Source: CALJIC01 sp039805565
GTDB taxonomy: Bacteria > Chloroflexota > Chloroflexia > Chloroflexales > Roseiflexaceae
DNA: 58,448 bases
Assembly (NCBI GenBank): GCA_039805565.1
Contig: JBDLTZ010000011.1
Coordinates: 1 to 58,448 of the forward strand
Direction: 5' to 3'
Shown: positions 50,537 to 58,448 of the stretch, piece by piece
How the letters are laid out: every line of letters begins with the position of its first letter
Numbering within the stretch: the first letter of the stretch is position 1
Program-made: the position numbers and the translations under genes
The notes under the pieces: model-generated
Database searches by the model: none
Told to the model about the DNA's origin: nothing
What the model saw: only the letters and a program-made list of their open reading frames with translations

Positions 50537-51349
50537 CTACCCCGCTGCGCAGCTGCTCAACAGCTCGCGGGCGCGCTCCGTCTGGCCCTGCGCCACCAGC
50601 AGCTCGCAGAGCCGCACCCGCAGCCGCGAGCGCGTGATGTCCCCGCAGCGCTGCAGTGTCGCCTCAACCCCCGAAGTCGCCAGGCGGGCCTCAGCGCAGC
50701 GCTCCTGCCCCACCAGGTGCCACGCCAGCGCGCAACGCAGCATCGTCTCCATCTCCGCGTCGCGCGTGGCGCTCAGCCCGGCGCGCAGCCAGTCCTCCAC
50801 TGCGGTGGGGGACGCGCCGGCCCGGATGTCGGCCTGGGCCAGGTGCAGGTAGGCCACCGCGCAGGATCGATCCAGCTCCAGCGCCCGACGCGCCTCGGCG
50901 GCCGCCTCCGTGTGGCGCCCGCGCTCCAGCAACGCCCCGCTCAGCGCCGCGTGGACGGCGGCCCGCCCCGGGAGGAGCGCAAGCGAGCGGCGCAGCAGCG
51001 GCTCGGCCTCGGCGGGCGAGGAGGAGATGAGCAGCGTGCCCCGCAGCGCCAGCGCGTCAGCCGACCACGGGTAGACGGTCAGCGCCACCCGCGCCAGCGC
51101 CTCGGCATCCCGGTGACGCCCCGCCCCCACCAGCGAGCGAGCTATATACAGGGCCGCGGCGCGCACGAAGAATGCCACAGCGAGTGTGGCGGTCGCCGCG
51201 GCAAGCAGCGGCGACCCGAAGACAGCAAACCCGGCGCCAAGAAGCAGAATCAGCGGCGCCTCCGGCACCAGCACCACCACGCGGAGGGGGTGAGGCAGGT
51301 CGCTAGAGGCGCCGCGATACAGCGTTGTTCCAATGCGCTCGTTCATCAT
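50537..51349 (-). CDS. TPR repeat protein with N-terminal membrane hairpin
   Basis: 270 residues. Two adjacent hydrophobic segments (about 23-63; VVVLVPEAPLILLLGAGFAV and LAAATATLAVAFFV) are followed by about five TPR-like helical repeats (about 80-265; AVHAALSGALLERGRHTEAA, AVAYLHLAQADIRAG). The TPR part is probably cytosolic. Two adjacent ATG codons make the start uncertain by one residue. It may be a scaffold; no partner is indicated. Confidence 0.8.
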   Translation of the reverse strand: MMNERIGTTLYRGASSDLPHPLRVVVLVPEAPLILLLGAGFAVFGSPLLAAATATLAVAFFVRAAALYIARSLVGAGRHRDAEALARVALTVYPWSADALALRGTLLISSSPAEAEPLLRRSLALLPGRAAVHAALSGALLERGRHTEAAAEARRALELDRSCAVAYLHLAQADIRAGASPTAVEDWLRAGLSATRDAEMETMLRCALAWHLVGQERCAEARLATSGVEATLQRCGDITRSRLRVRLCELLVAQGQTERARELLSSCAAG

Positions 51350-51444
51350 CGCCGGGGTCCTTTCTGTCTCTGCTCTTGGTGTAAGCTTACCAGGAGCTTG
51401 TGACAGAGAGTGTCACAACCGCGATGACGAAAGTGTCATCTCCG

Positions 51445-52719
51445 CTACTTCTCGTACGGCTTGCCGCTGGCCGCCGGCGGGCGGGCGCGGCCGATGACGC
51501 CGGCCAGGACCACGATCGTGATCAGGTACGGCAGCATCTGGAGGAACTGCGCGGGCAGGGCGAAGTCGAAGCCCTGGATCTTGATCTGCAGCGCATCTGC
51601 CGAGCTGAAGATCAGCGCGCCGCCCATCGCGCCGAAGGGCGCCCACTTACCGAAGATCATCGCCGCGAGCGCGATGAAGCCGCGGCCGTTGGTCATCAGG
51701 TCGTCGAAGTTGAACGTGGCCTCGATCGAGAACCACGCGCCGGCGAGGCCCGCCATGAAGCCCGAGAGCAGCACGTTCAGGTAGCGCAGCCGGATGACGT
51801 CGATGCCCATCGTGTCGGCGGCGCGCGGGTGCTCGCCCACCGCGCGCGTCCGCAGGCCCCAGGCGGTGTGGAACAGCAGGAGGTGCATCAGCGGCACCAG
51901 GATGAGCATCAGGTAGGTGATCGGCCGATGGTTGAACAAGATCGGCCCGATCACTGGTATCTGCGACAGCAGCGGGATCGGGAAGGGCGGGAGCGCCGCG
52001 CCGGTGACCTGGCTCTGCTCGAGCGGCAGGATGACGTTGGCGCGCAGGAAGCCGGTCACACCCACCGCCAGGATATTGATCACCGTGCCGCTGATAATCT
52101 GGTCGATCTTGAAGTGGATGGCCAGCGCGGCGTGCAGCATCACGGTCACGCCGCCGGCCACGATCGCCGCCAGCAGCCCGGCCCACGTATTGCCGGTGGT
52201 GAGCGCGATGATGAAGCCGACGCAGGCGCCGGTGAGCATCAAGCCCTCGATCGCAATGTTCACCACGCCCGAGCGCTCGCACAGGATGCCAGCCAGCGCC
52301 CCGAGCGCGATCGGCGTGGCGAGGCGCACCATGCGCGCCAGCATGTCCACGATGTCTGTCCGACTGCCGGCGATCGCCCACAGCAGGATGATCAGGATCA
52401 CCGCAAAGATCAGCGTGCCGACATACCATGTCACCGCGGCGGCCGACTGCCGGATGATCAGGGTGAGGCCGCCCGCGACCAGCAGGCCGCAGATGACGGC
52501 TGTCGTGATCACCGTGGGCAGCGGAATGTCCATCATCGGTGGGTCGATCGGGCGCGCGCCGGGGTAGGTAATCCGCAGCGTCGAGATGGCGTCACCGGCC
52601 ACATTGGCCACCACAATCAGGAACATGATCACGGCGACGACGATGCCGGCGATCCCGATGCCGATCTGGCGGTTGAGGCGGAACCCCGTGGCGACCGGTT
52701 CACTCCGGGTCAGTTGCAT
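51445..52719 (-). CDS. BMP-type nucleoside ABC transporter permease (NupQ/YufQ-like)
   Basis: 424 residues, about ten membrane helices. Family marks: RMVRLATPIALGALAGILCE, RSGVVNIAIEGLMLTGA, FKIDQIISGTVINILAVGVT, WGLRTRAVGEHPRAADTMGI and NGRGFIALAAMIFGKW. It imports nucleosides or purines with the next genes. One bp separates it from the upstream permease gene. Confidence 0.94.
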   Translation of the reverse strand: MQLTRSEPVATGFRLNRQIGIGIAGIVVAVIMFLIVVANVAGDAISTLRITYPGARPIDPPMMDIPLPTVITTAVICGLLVAGGLTLIIRQSAAAVTWYVGTLIFAVILIILLWAIAGSRTDIVDMLARMVRLATPIALGALAGILCERSGVVNIAIEGLMLTGACVGFIIALTTGNTWAGLLAAIVAGGVTVMLHAALAIHFKIDQIISGTVINILAVGVTGFLRANVILPLEQSQVTGAALPPFPIPLLSQIPVIGPILFNHRPITYLMLILVPLMHLLLFHTAWGLRTRAVGEHPRAADTMGIDVIRLRYLNVLLSGFMAGLAGAWFSIEATFNFDDLMTNGRGFIALAAMIFGKWAPFGAMGGALIFSSADALQIKIQGFDFALPAQFLQMLPYLITIVVLAGVIGRARPPAASGKPYEK

Positions 52720-52720
52720 A

Positions 52721-53935
52721 CTATCCTCCCCAGCCGCGGGTGAACACCACCTGGCGCTCGCCGCCAGTGCGGATGCGGTAGATCCAGCGGACGATCTGCG
52801 GCGCGGCGATGAAGACGATCACGAGCGCCTGGATGATGTTGATCAGGTTGATCGAGATGCCGCTCTGGAGCTGCATCAGGCCGGCGCCGTTCCGCAGCGC
52901 GCCCCAGAAGGCCGCCGCCGGGATGATGCCGATTGGGTTCGAGCCCGCCAGCAGCGCGATGGCGATGCTGTCGAAACCGTACCCACCTGTGAAGGCCGCC
53001 TTGTAGTTGTGCTCCAGGCCGAGGATCGTGACGGCCCCGGCAAGGCCCGCTAGCGCCCCGCTGAGCGCCATCGTCAGCACGATGTTGCGTGTGACGCTCA
53101 TGCCGGCATACTGCGCAGCGTCCGGGTTCGCGCCCACGGTGCGGATCTCGAAGCCGACGGTGGTCTTATTCAGCACCCACCAGATCACGAACGCCATCAC
53201 CAGCGCGATGATGAACCCCAGGTTGAGGCGGTAGTCGGCGCCGAAGAGATACGGCAGCCGCGCGCTCTCCTCCACGAACGGCGTGCGCGGCGCGCTCGAG
53301 TTGGTGTCGCGGAACGGCCCCTTAATCAGATAGTCCACCAGACGGATAGCGACGTAGTTGAGCATGATCGTGGTGATGACCTCGTGGGCGCCGGTCTTGG
53401 CGCGCAGGAAGCCAGGGATGGCGCCCCACAGCGCACCGCCGAGGATGCCCGCGATCAGCGCCAGCGGCACATGGACGATCCCCGGCAGCCCGGTGATGGC
53501 GTAGCCCGCCACCGCCGAGAAGAGCGACCCCATGATGATCTGGCCCTCGACGCCGATGTTGAACATGCCGCCCTTGAAGCCGAGCGCCACCGCGAGCCCG
53601 CCCAGCGTGTATGGCGTGGCCTCCACCAGGGTGTTGGCCAGGGCCTGGGGTGAGCCGAGGGCGCCGGCGAACAGCCCGCTGTAGGCGCTGATCACACTCG
53701 CGCCGGTGGCGAAGATGATCAGCGCACCCACCACCAGCGCCGTGAAGATCGCCAGCAGCGGCACCAGCAGCGATGCTCCCACCTGGCGCCAGTCGGTGGC
53801 AGAGCGAGCGACGGTGTCGCGCGTGCGGCTGACGCCAGTCGTCGGAGAAGGCGGGTAGTCAGCCGTGCCCGACGAGCGCAGGTCGTCATCGGTGGGCGCG
53901 GTCTTGCGCGGGGCGTTGTCAGGTGCGGTCGACAT
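52721..53935 (-). CDS. BMP-type nucleoside ABC transporter permease (NupP/YufP-like)
   Basis: 404 residues, a polar N-terminus of about 50 residues and then about nine membrane helices. Marks: ATPYTLGGLAVALGFKGGMF, NIGVEGQIIMGSLFSAVAGY, VGFEIRTVGANPDAAQYAGM and GYGFDSIAIALLAGSNP. It overlaps the ATPase gene by 17 bp, so all three transport genes are co-translated. Confidence 0.94.
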   Translation of the reverse strand: MSTAPDNAPRKTAPTDDDLRSSGTADYPPSPTTGVSRTRDTVARSATDWRQVGASLLVPLLAIFTALVVGALIIFATGASVISAYSGLFAGALGSPQALANTLVEATPYTLGGLAVALGFKGGMFNIGVEGQIIMGSLFSAVAGYAITGLPGIVHVPLALIAGILGGALWGAIPGFLRAKTGAHEVITTIMLNYVAIRLVDYLIKGPFRDTNSSAPRTPFVEESARLPYLFGADYRLNLGFIIALVMAFVIWWVLNKTTVGFEIRTVGANPDAAQYAGMSVTRNIVLTMALSGALAGLAGAVTILGLEHNYKAAFTGGYGFDSIAIALLAGSNPIGIIPAAAFWGALRNGAGLMQLQSGISINLINIIQALVIVFIAAPQIVRWIYRIRTGGERQVVFTRGWGG

Positions 53936-55475
53936 GCACTTCCTCCACGGCGGCCGCTGCGGGCGCGCCGCCCATCACGCCGGCCATCAGCAGGCCCAGC
54001 CCCTCACGCGTGGCCTCGGCGCGCGGCACAGTGGCGATCACTTTACCCTTGAACATCACGGCGATGCGGTCGGCCAGCGCCAGGATCTCGTCAAGCTCGG
54101 CCGAGACCAGCAGCACTGCCGTGCCCTCGTCACGCTGACGGATGATGTTCTTGTGGATGAACTCGATCGAGCCCACGTCCAGGCCGCGCGTCGGCTGCGC
54201 GACGATCAGCAGCTTGATCGGGCGCGAGAACTCGCGCGCCACCACGACCTTCTGCTGGTTGCCGCCCGAGAGGGTCGAGGCGAGGTTGGCGGCGCTCGGC
54301 GTACGGACGTCGAAGTCCTTCACCAGGCGCTCAGCGTTCTGCGCGATGGCATCCTCGTCGATCACCACGCCCTTCGCGAACGGCTGGTGATAGTAGGTCG
54401 AGAGCACCATGTTGTCGGCGATCGGGTAGCTGAGCACGAGCCCGTGGCGGTGGCGGTCCTCAGGCACGTGCGCCACGCCGGCCTCGAGCACCTGGCGCGG
54501 GCTGTCACCGGTCACATCCTTGCCGAGTAGGGTGACACGCCCGCCCTCGACACCGCGCAGGCCGGTGATCGCCTCGACGAGCTCGGTCTGGCCGTTGCCC
54601 TGGACCCCAGCGATCCCGAGCACTTCGCCGGCGCACACCTCGAGCGAGAGGCCGTCCACCGCCGTGAGGCGCCGGTCGTCGAGCACTGTGAGCCCGTCCA
54701 CCGTCAGCACCGGCGCGCCGGGGTGCGCCTCGCCCTTCGGCACCGTGAGCACCACATCGCGCCCTACCATCATGGACGCCAGGCTCCCTTCGGTGGCGGT
54801 CTTGGGGTCGGCCGAGCCCACCATGCGGCCGCGGCGCAGCACGCTGATGCGGTCGGCGATCGCCAGCACCTCCTTCAGCTTATGGCTGATGAAGATGATC
54901 GACTTGCCCTGAGCCTTGAGCGAGCGCATCACCGCGAACAGGTCCTCGGCCTCCTGGGGCGTGAGCACAGCGGTCGGCTCGTCCAGGATAAGGATGTCGG
55001 CGCCGCGATAGAGCGCCTTGATGATCTCGGCGCGCTGCTGCACGCCTACCGGCAGGTCGTGGACATAGGCATCGGGGGGCACGTCAAGGCCGTACTGGCG
55101 GGAAAGCTCGCGGACGCGGGCGTTGGCCTTCTTCTGGTCCAGCAGAGGGCCGCTGGTGATCTCGGTGCCGAGCATGACGTTCTCGGCGACGGTGAGCGTG
55201 GGCACGAGCATGAAGTGCTGGTGGACCATGCCGAGGCCGAGACGGATAGCGTCGTTGGGGCCATGGATGGCGGCCTGCTGCCCGTTGATGAAGATCTGGC
55301 CCTCGTCGGGCGCGTAGAGCCCGTAGAGGATGTTCATCAGCGTCGACTTGCCCGCGCCGTTCTCGCCGAGGAAGGCGTGGATCTCGCCCGGCTCAAGCGT
55401 GAAGCTGATGTGGTCGTTGGCCAAGACGCCCGGAAAGCGCTTGGTAATATCGCGCACTTCGAGGACTGGAGGCAT
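53919..55475 (-). CDS. BMP-type nucleoside ABC transporter ATPase (two-domain)
   Basis: 518 residues with two ABC domains. The first has Walker A GENGAGKST, LPVGVQQRAEIIKAL as signature region and ILDEPTAVLT as Walker B; the second has GIAGVQGNGQTELVEAI, LSGGNQQKVVVARE and VAQPTRGLD. As in sugar and nucleoside (RbsA-like) ATPases, the second site is degenerate. It drives the two permeases downstream. Confidence 0.95.
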   Translation of the reverse strand: MPPVLEVRDITKRFPGVLANDHISFTLEPGEIHAFLGENGAGKSTLMNILYGLYAPDEGQIFINGQQAAIHGPNDAIRLGLGMVHQHFMLVPTLTVAENVMLGTEITSGPLLDQKKANARVRELSRQYGLDVPPDAYVHDLPVGVQQRAEIIKALYRGADILILDEPTAVLTPQEAEDLFAVMRSLKAQGKSIIFISHKLKEVLAIADRISVLRRGRMVGSADPKTATEGSLASMMVGRDVVLTVPKGEAHPGAPVLTVDGLTVLDDRRLTAVDGLSLEVCAGEVLGIAGVQGNGQTELVEAITGLRGVEGGRVTLLGKDVTGDSPRQVLEAGVAHVPEDRHRHGLVLSYPIADNMVLSTYYHQPFAKGVVIDEDAIAQNAERLVKDFDVRTPSAANLASTLSGGNQQKVVVAREFSRPIKLLIVAQPTRGLDVGSIEFIHKNIIRQRDEGTAVLLVSAELDEILALADRIAVMFKGKVIATVPRAEATREGLGLLMAGVMGGAPAAAAVEEVHVDRT

Positions 55476-55489
55476 AGGCCCTCTTCGTA

Positions 55490-55521
55490 AGGCTGAACGC
55501 TGAACGCCGAACGCTGAAGAG
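55490..55521. repeat. Heptad repeat between ATPase and BMP genes
   Basis: GCTGAAC, GCTGAAC, GCCGAAC and GCTGAAG units in a row, with a 7-bp period; the same words occur in the fused synthase gene at 42.68 kb. Confidence 0.85.
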
Positions 55522-55613
55522 CCGGGGTGCCGCAGCGCAACCGCAACCCGAGCACAGCCTTGGCGCCGTCATTATACTCCGGTTTGCGCGCGAAACGGTA
55601 TATGGGATAGAAC

Positions 55614-55646
55614 AGCGGGGGACAGGTGCAAGCCCTGTCCCCCGCT
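55614..55646 (-). terminator. Perfect 13-bp hairpin after the BMP lipoprotein gene
   Basis: AGCGGGGGACAGG (55614-55626) pairs with CCTGTCCCCCGCT (55634-55646), loop TGCAAGC. It lies between the lipoprotein gene and its ATPase gene, so it probably keeps the binding protein more abundant than the membrane parts. Only a weak T-rich stretch follows on the minus strand. Confidence 0.75.
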
Positions 55647-55667
55647 GCACGCTGCCATGGTGTGAGC

Positions 55668-56822
55668 TTACGGCAGGGTCACGTTGGTCGTGATCGAGCC
55701 GTCGGCCAGGCCGGCGAGCGTCTCCTCGATCTTGGTCTGGACCTCGGCCGGGATCGCGGACTCGGTGTCGTGGAACGGCGCGAGGCCGACGCCCTCGGAG
55801 GCGGCGTCGAAGACCACCGTGCCGCCCTCGAACGAGCCGTCCACCACCGACTGGATGGCGTTGAACACGGCCACGTCCACGCGCTTGATGGCGCTGGAGA
55901 GGACCTTGTCCGCGCCGGGGGCGGCGCCGTTCTGGAAGGTGGTCACGTACTCGTCCTGGTCCACGCCGATGACAAAGACGCCATCCTGCGCAGCGGCCTG
56001 GATGCCGCCCGAGCCGGTCTGGCCGCCGGCGCCGAAGATCACGTCGGCGCCCTCGGAGATGAAGGAGCGGGCCGCCTCAGCGCCGCGGGCGCGGTCGGTG
56101 AAGCTGTCGATGTAGACTTTCTTCACCTCGATGTCCGGGTTGACGGACTTGGCGCCGTTCTCGTAGCCGATGAGGAACTTCTGCACCGGCGGGATCTCGA
56201 CGCCGCCGACGGCCGCGACGACGCCGCTCTGGGTCATCGAGGCTGCGAGCACGCCCGCGAGGAAGCCGGCCTGGTCCTCGGCGAAGACGAGCGCCTCGAC
56301 GTTCGGGATGGCCGGGTCGTAGGCGTTGTCCACGATCGCGTACTTGATGTCGGGGTTCTTCTCGGCAGCCGCCTTGAGCGCGTCGCCCATCAGGAAGCCG
56401 ACGCCGATGATCATGTCGAAGCCCTGGTCGGCGAACTGCTGCAGGTTCTTGTCGTAGTCCGTCGGGGCCTGGGTCTCGATGTAGGCGATTTCGATGCCTA
56501 GCTCCTGCTCGGCGCGCTGCAGACCCTCGTAGGCATACTGGTTGAAGGTGCCGTCGTTGATCTTGCCCACGTCGGTGACGAGGCCGACCTTGACCACCTC
56601 GCCGGTGGTGGCGGCAGCCTCGGTGGGGACCTCGGTGGCGGCGGGGGCCTCAGTAGCGGCGGGGGCCTCGGTGGCGGCGGGGGCCTCGGTGGCGGCGGGG
56701 GCCGCCGTGGGCTCCGCGGCGGGGGCAGCGGTCGGAGCAGCGGCCTGCTGGCCGCCACACGCCGCGAGCACCGGCACAATCAGCGCCAGCAGCAGCAGCG
56801 TGGTCGCGAGGGACTTACGCAT
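55668..56822 (-). CDS. BMP family nucleoside-binding lipoprotein
   Basis: 384 residues from ATG 56822 (MRKSLATT), 10 nt after AGGAGG; ATG 56831 abuts the RBS and is less likely. Lipobox VLAAC near residue 22, then a repetitive linker of (A)-ATEAPA units at about 30-70. BMP/PnrA fold: VGLVTDVGKINDGTFNQYAY, GFDMIIGVGFLMGDA, GADVIFGAGGQTGSGG. It captures purine nucleosides outside the membrane. Confidence 0.95.
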   Translation of the reverse strand: MRKSLATTLLLLALIVPVLAACGGQQAAAPTAAPAAEPTAAPAATEAPAATEAPAATEAPAATEVPTEAAATTGEVVKVGLVTDVGKINDGTFNQYAYEGLQRAEQELGIEIAYIETQAPTDYDKNLQQFADQGFDMIIGVGFLMGDALKAAAEKNPDIKYAIVDNAYDPAIPNVEALVFAEDQAGFLAGVLAASMTQSGVVAAVGGVEIPPVQKFLIGYENGAKSVNPDIEVKKVYIDSFTDRARGAEAARSFISEGADVIFGAGGQTGSGGIQAAAQDGVFVIGVDQDEYVTTFQNGAAPGADKVLSSAIKRVDVAVFNAIQSVVDGSFEGGTVVFDAASEGVGLAPFHDTESAIPAEVQTKIEETLAGLADGSITTNVTLP

Positions 56823-56955
56823 GGAATCCATACCTCCTGTGCGGGAATCTGCGGATACACACCATCTGGAGCGCACCGTGAAAACACGCATCGGCACCCG
56901 GGCGGGAGTTCAGCGTCTGACCTCGTCGTCCGGTTGCCGATCCTGTGATAAGACG

Positions 56956-56984
56956 ATTATAGCAGCGTTAATTTCTTTTTGCAA
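56956..56984 (-). promoter_or_regulatory. Promoter of the BMP transporter operon
   Basis: Minus-strand TTGCAA (56984-56979), 17-bp spacer, perfect TATAAT (56961-56956). The leader to ATG 56822 is about 130 nt. Confidence 0.78.
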
Positions 56985-57008
56985 AGCGTCGCAGGAGATA
57001 TAACAACG

Positions 57009-57509
57009 CTACAGGTTGCGGTTTGCCCACGCTAGGAACTCTGACACGCTGTATACGCCGAGGAGGTTGCCTGAGGTCTGGCTACGGAGCCACTGTAGGG
57101 CACCCGGGCGCTGGCCGCCACCGTCGGCGACGACGAGGGCGGGGCAGGGATAGCACTGTTGGATGTTGAGCACAAGGTAGGGGAACTTCTCGTCCACGCT
57201 ACCGGTGGACTGCTGCCACTTGACCTCGATCGCGAGACCGTCGGGGAAGCCGGGGGCGCCGCGCACCCAGAAGTCAGTGAACAGGGGCAGACCGTAGATG
57301 CTGAAGCCGATGGGGAACTGGGCCACGAACAGCCGCGTGGGACGCGGGCGGCGCGCGAAGTCGCGGAACATGGCTGTCTGCTGGGCCTCGGGTTCAGCCT
57401 CGACGGCCTCTTGGGCGCTGAGCTCAACGTAGCCGCGGCCTGTGAGGACCCCGCGGATGGTAGACTCGGCAACGCTCCCGGTAGACTCGGCACGCATTGG
57501 ACGTGACAT
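57009..57509 (-). CDS. PD-(D/E)XK nuclease-like protein (orphan)
   Basis: 166 residues from ATG 57509; an upstream GTG would add 14 residues. The nuclease core is visible: D90 in GFPDG, E95 and K97 in LAIEVKWQQ, plus GSVDEKFPYLVLNIQQCY behind it, which resembles restriction-type PD-(D/E)XK proteins. The C-terminal part ends VYSVSEFLAWANRN. No methyltransferase, helicase or specificity gene is adjacent, so it is an orphan; a defence role is possible but not shown. Confidence 0.75.
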   Translation of the reverse strand: MSRPMRAESTGSVAESTIRGVLTGRGYVELSAQEAVEAEPEAQQTAMFRDFARRPRPTRLFVAQFPIGFSIYGLPLFTDFWVRGAPGFPDGLAIEVKWQQSTGSVDEKFPYLVLNIQQCYPCPALVVADGGGQRPGALQWLRSQTSGNLLGVYSVSEFLAWANRNL

Positions 57510-57580
57510 AGCTGGCGCAGCTCCGTTTGATCTGTGAGGCAAGTGTACCATAAAACGCTGCGCGGGGCTTGTTCTTGTCC

Positions 57581-57666
57581 CGCACTGGCGTGCGGTCGCT
57601 CTGCCGCACTGGCGTGCGGTCGCTCTGCCGCACTAGCGTGCGGTCGCTCTGCCGCACTGGCGTGCC
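57581..57666. repeat. 24-bp tandem repeat, 3.5 copies
   Basis: Units start at 57581, 57605, 57629 and 57653 (CGCACTGGCGTGCGGTCGC...). They abut without spacers. They lie in the 704-bp gene-free gap (57510-58213) upstream of the nuclease gene. Unit length is a multiple of 3, and the minus strand reads as RQSDRTPV repeats, but no start or RBS supports a gene. Confidence 0.88.
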
Positions 57667-57701
57667 AACCGGTGCGTGGGCCGCTACGCGCGGCGGCGCC
57701 A

Positions 57702-58000
57702 AGGGGCCAGCCCCCTGGACCCCCGGCGGGGCTCAGCCGCCCCTGCACCCCGCAAGGGGTACTGTGCCATACTGACATCCCCGCGGAGTCACAATGAGCT
57801 GCCCCGAGCACGGGTTGAAACGCCACCGAAAAAAAGATCAGCCCGGGTATACTTGGCTATTACATGAAGGCCGCACGCCGCGTGCTCATTCAGGATGATG
57901 CCGGCATATCCAACGTGGTAGGCCCTCCATTGCGGGGGAGGTCCGGAGGGGGCGCAAGCGCCCCTCTGGCGCGGGGGAGCGCGAGGGGGGCCGGAGCCCA
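57702..58000. repeat. Dispersed GC-rich repeat elements (shared with 11.4-11.66 kb)
   Basis: GGGGCCAGCCCCCTGGACCC...CCGCAAGGGG (57702-57765) and GCAAGCGCCCCTCTGG...GAGCGCGAGGGG (57952-58000) match two blocks near 11.46 and 11.60 kb in the same order. DNA between them (57770-57950) has no credible gene. Confidence 0.72.
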
Positions 58001-58001
58001 C

Positions 58002-58192
58002 CCTCGCACAGCCCACGCACGCTGCCGGCGCACGACACGCCAGGGGAGTGCGAGGGTCTACACCTCGCACAGCCCACGCACACTGCCGGCGCACGGCACG
58101 CCAGGGGAGCGCGAGGGTCTACACCTCGCACAGCCCACGCACGCTGCCGGCGCACAGCACGCCAGGGGAGCGCGAGGGCCACCCTCGCAGAT
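58002..58192. repeat. 61-bp tandem repeat, three copies
   Basis: Units start at 58002, 58063 and 58124 (CCTCGCACAGCCCACGCAC...CAGGGGAG). Each contains TGCCGGCGCAC and ends with GCGAGGGTCTACA or a variant. Each end can pair with its start (CCTCGCAC versus GTGCGAGG), so each unit may fold into a hairpin. Confidence 0.88.
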
Positions 58193-58213
58193 CGCGCGCA
58201 GCAGGAGAGAACG

Positions 58214-58448
58214 ATGCGCCGGCTACAGATCGACCGCGTCACAACACCGATCGGCGAGGCGCTCCTCGTGGCAGATGGGGGACGCCTGTGCGCGCTGGAG
58301 TTCGAGGGGAGCGAGGAGCGCCTGGCTCGCTCGCTGGCCCTGCGCTACGGGCAAGTGGAGCTTGCGGAGACATCGGACCCGTGCGGCTTTGGCGCGGCGA
58401 TCCGGGCCTACTTCGCGGGGGAGCTGCGGGCAATCGACACAATCCCAG
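58214..58448 (+). CDS. Methylated-DNA-protein cysteine methyltransferase, 5' part
   Basis: 78 residues visible, running off the window. Start ATG 58214 with AGGAGAG 5-6 nt upstream. It has the RNase-H-like N-terminal domain of Ogt/Ada-C proteins (TPIGEALLVADGGRLCALEFEGSE; FGAAIRAYFAGELRAID). The PCHRV active-site region would lie beyond the end. It repairs O6-methylguanine. Confidence 0.82.
   Translation, partial: MRRLQIDRVTTPIGEALLVADGGRLCALEFEGSEERLARSLALRYGQVELAETSDPCGFGAAIRAYFAGELRAIDTIP

Noticed and set aside
57581..58192. Possible CRISPR array.
   Set aside because: The 24-bp and 61-bp units abut with no unique spacers, and no cas gene is present.

Overview
The window is GC-rich DNA of about 58 kb, most likely from a Chloroflexota bacterium (inference). 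The signs are lipoproteins with long Ala-Pro-Thr-Glu linkers after the lipobox, a Ser/Thr kinase with HRD changed to CGD, a paired TIGR02587/TIGR02588-type membrane gene couple, a fused 'MFS/spermidine synthase' protein, and intergenic DNA crowded with short tandem repeats. No rRNA, tRNA, transposase or CRISPR array was seen.

Region 1 (about 0.1-15.2 kb) is a sugar-acid and carbohydrate catabolic island. It holds an L-fuconate dehydratase, two paralogous GntR/FCD regulators that each sit behind an AT-rich promoter island, a Gfo/Idh/MocA oxidoreductase, a Tat-exported lipoprotein sugar-binding protein with two MalF/MalG-type permeases, and a GHL6-type (fucosidase-like) glycoside hydrolase. There are also two solute-binding-protein-like proteins without a signal peptide. 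One of these sits in a GntR / SBP-like / CaiB CoA-transferase / MaoC dehydratase set that looks like a conserved but undescribed module.

Region 2 (15.3-25.3 kb) couples a cytosolic HEXXH metallopeptidase, a ComEC-like metallo-beta-lactamase and a 76-residue protein to a complete [NiFe]-hydrogenase maturation set, hypA-hypB-hypF-hypC-hypD-hypE. The start and stop signals nearly touch or overlap from the peptidase through hypA. No hydrogenase structural gene is present.

Region 3 (25.4-47.7 kb) is mixed housekeeping and signalling: a Ser/Thr kinase, OsmC, a Tat-exported amine oxidase, a decayed hexose-6-phosphate mutarotase, queuosine salvage, PdeM, a DedA protein behind a convincing yybP-ykoY (Mn2+) riboswitch, a glycolipid glycosyltransferase, a MinD-like ATPase, ChrA, a phosphodiester glycosidase, PhoU behind a Pho-box-like array, acylphosphatase, a fused membrane/spermidine-synthase-like protein, a NarL-type two-component pair and an OB-fold-like protein.

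Region 4 (47.7-50.5 kb) differs in composition: an AT-rich spike, about 0.9 kb of C-rich G-poor DNA without a credible gene, then a small caspase-like (clan CD) candidate protein and a possible partner or immunity protein. Region 5 (50.5-58.4 kb) carries a TPR protein, a BMP-type nucleoside ABC transporter, an orphan PD-(D/E)XK nuclease, several tandem repeats, and the start of an O6-methylguanine-DNA methyltransferase gene that runs off the window.

The most distinctive whole-window signal is a family of degenerate tandem repeats with a 7-bp period. They lie in many intergenic gaps, supply the stop codons of at least two genes, and have apparently expanded in frame inside hypF, the fused synthase and the histidine kinase.
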